Below are positions 63,930 through 64,000 of a stretch of 64,000 nucleotides of DNA, piece by piece. The notes under the pieces were generated by a model. That model was not told where the DNA came from. It saw nothing but the letters and a program-made list of their open reading frames with translations, and did not search any database. Source of the DNA: Xanthomonas vesicatoria ATCC 35937 (GTDB taxonomy: Bacteria > Pseudomonadota > Gammaproteobacteria > Xanthomonadales > Xanthomonadaceae); the NCBI RefSeq assembly GCF_001908725.1, contig NZ_CP018725.1:1550001-1614000 (forward strand), in the 5' to 3' direction. Made by a program: the position numbers and the translations under genes. How positions within the stretch are numbered: position 1 is the first letter of the stretch; every line of letters starts with the position of its first letter.

Positions 63930-64000
63930 GATCGATCCTTGTTTATAGCTCACTTAACATTTGCTGACTTTAGACACGAATCGACTGAAGGATCAATAGT

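Overview
The window is a piece of a high-GC gammaproteobacterial chromosome that reads as Xanthomonas. The pointers are a vibrioferrin/xanthoferrin-type siderophore operon, TonB-dependent receptors, a pilS-pilR/pilB/pilA/pilC-pilD-coaE cluster next to a ColRS/VgrRS-type two-component system, a prepilin peptidase without the usual zinc cysteines, and intergenic palindromes typical of the genus. No tRNA, rRNA, CRISPR array, prophage or complete insertion sequence was seen. Everything below was read by eye; no database search was possible.

Layout. 1-4907 (+): the 3' part of a translationally coupled siderophore operon (IucA/IucC synthetase, MFS exporter, second synthetase, PLP decarboxylase), in the order of Vibrio pvsBCDE. 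5020-5922 (-): an AraC/GyrI-type regulator. 6155-16514 (-): a cobalamin unit of eleven genes. A BtuB-like receptor lies behind a clear cobalamin riboswitch (16649-16837). It is followed by two related small membrane proteins of unknown role and by cobO, cbiB, cobD, cobQ, cobU, cobT, cobC and cobS, most of them with overlapping start and stop codons. No corrin-ring genes are present here. 17581-21677 (-): an O-acetylhomoserine sulfhydrylase-type gene, and clpB with a heat-shock-like promoter. 22036-31673: small metabolic and hypothetical genes, an NCS2-type permease and a TonB-dependent receptor. 32029-35981 (+): a trehalose operon, otsB - GH15 hydrolase - otsA. 36854-41916 (+): a PQQ-dependent membrane dehydrogenase and a chemoreceptor with a cytoplasmic PAS domain. 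42040-44801 (-): rluD, pgeF, a DUF4166 gene and a frameshifted DCC gene. 44922-47134 (+): bamD and a secreted clan GH-A glycosidase. 47144-51671 (-): nadE, a frameshifted DUF559 gene, and sucD and sucC. 51903-61351: type IV pilus genes and coaE. 61424-63929 (-): a sensor kinase, its response regulator and a small secreted protein.

How the genes connect. The siderophore operon and the VgrS-like kinase (periplasmic ExxE motif) both point to iron homeostasis. PilS and PilR are encoded beside a pilin gene that carries a good sigma-54 promoter, the expected PilR target. The cobalamin unit couples uptake (BtuB) to late nucleotide-loop assembly.

Three genes (sucD, DCC, DUF559) carry single-base frameshifts in or beside short runs of identical bases. 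As sucD encodes a TCA-cycle enzyme, sequence error should be excluded before calling any of them decayed. The least-explained items are the tandem membrane paralogs in the B12 unit, the glycosidase inside the trehalose operon and the compositionally odd pilin patch.
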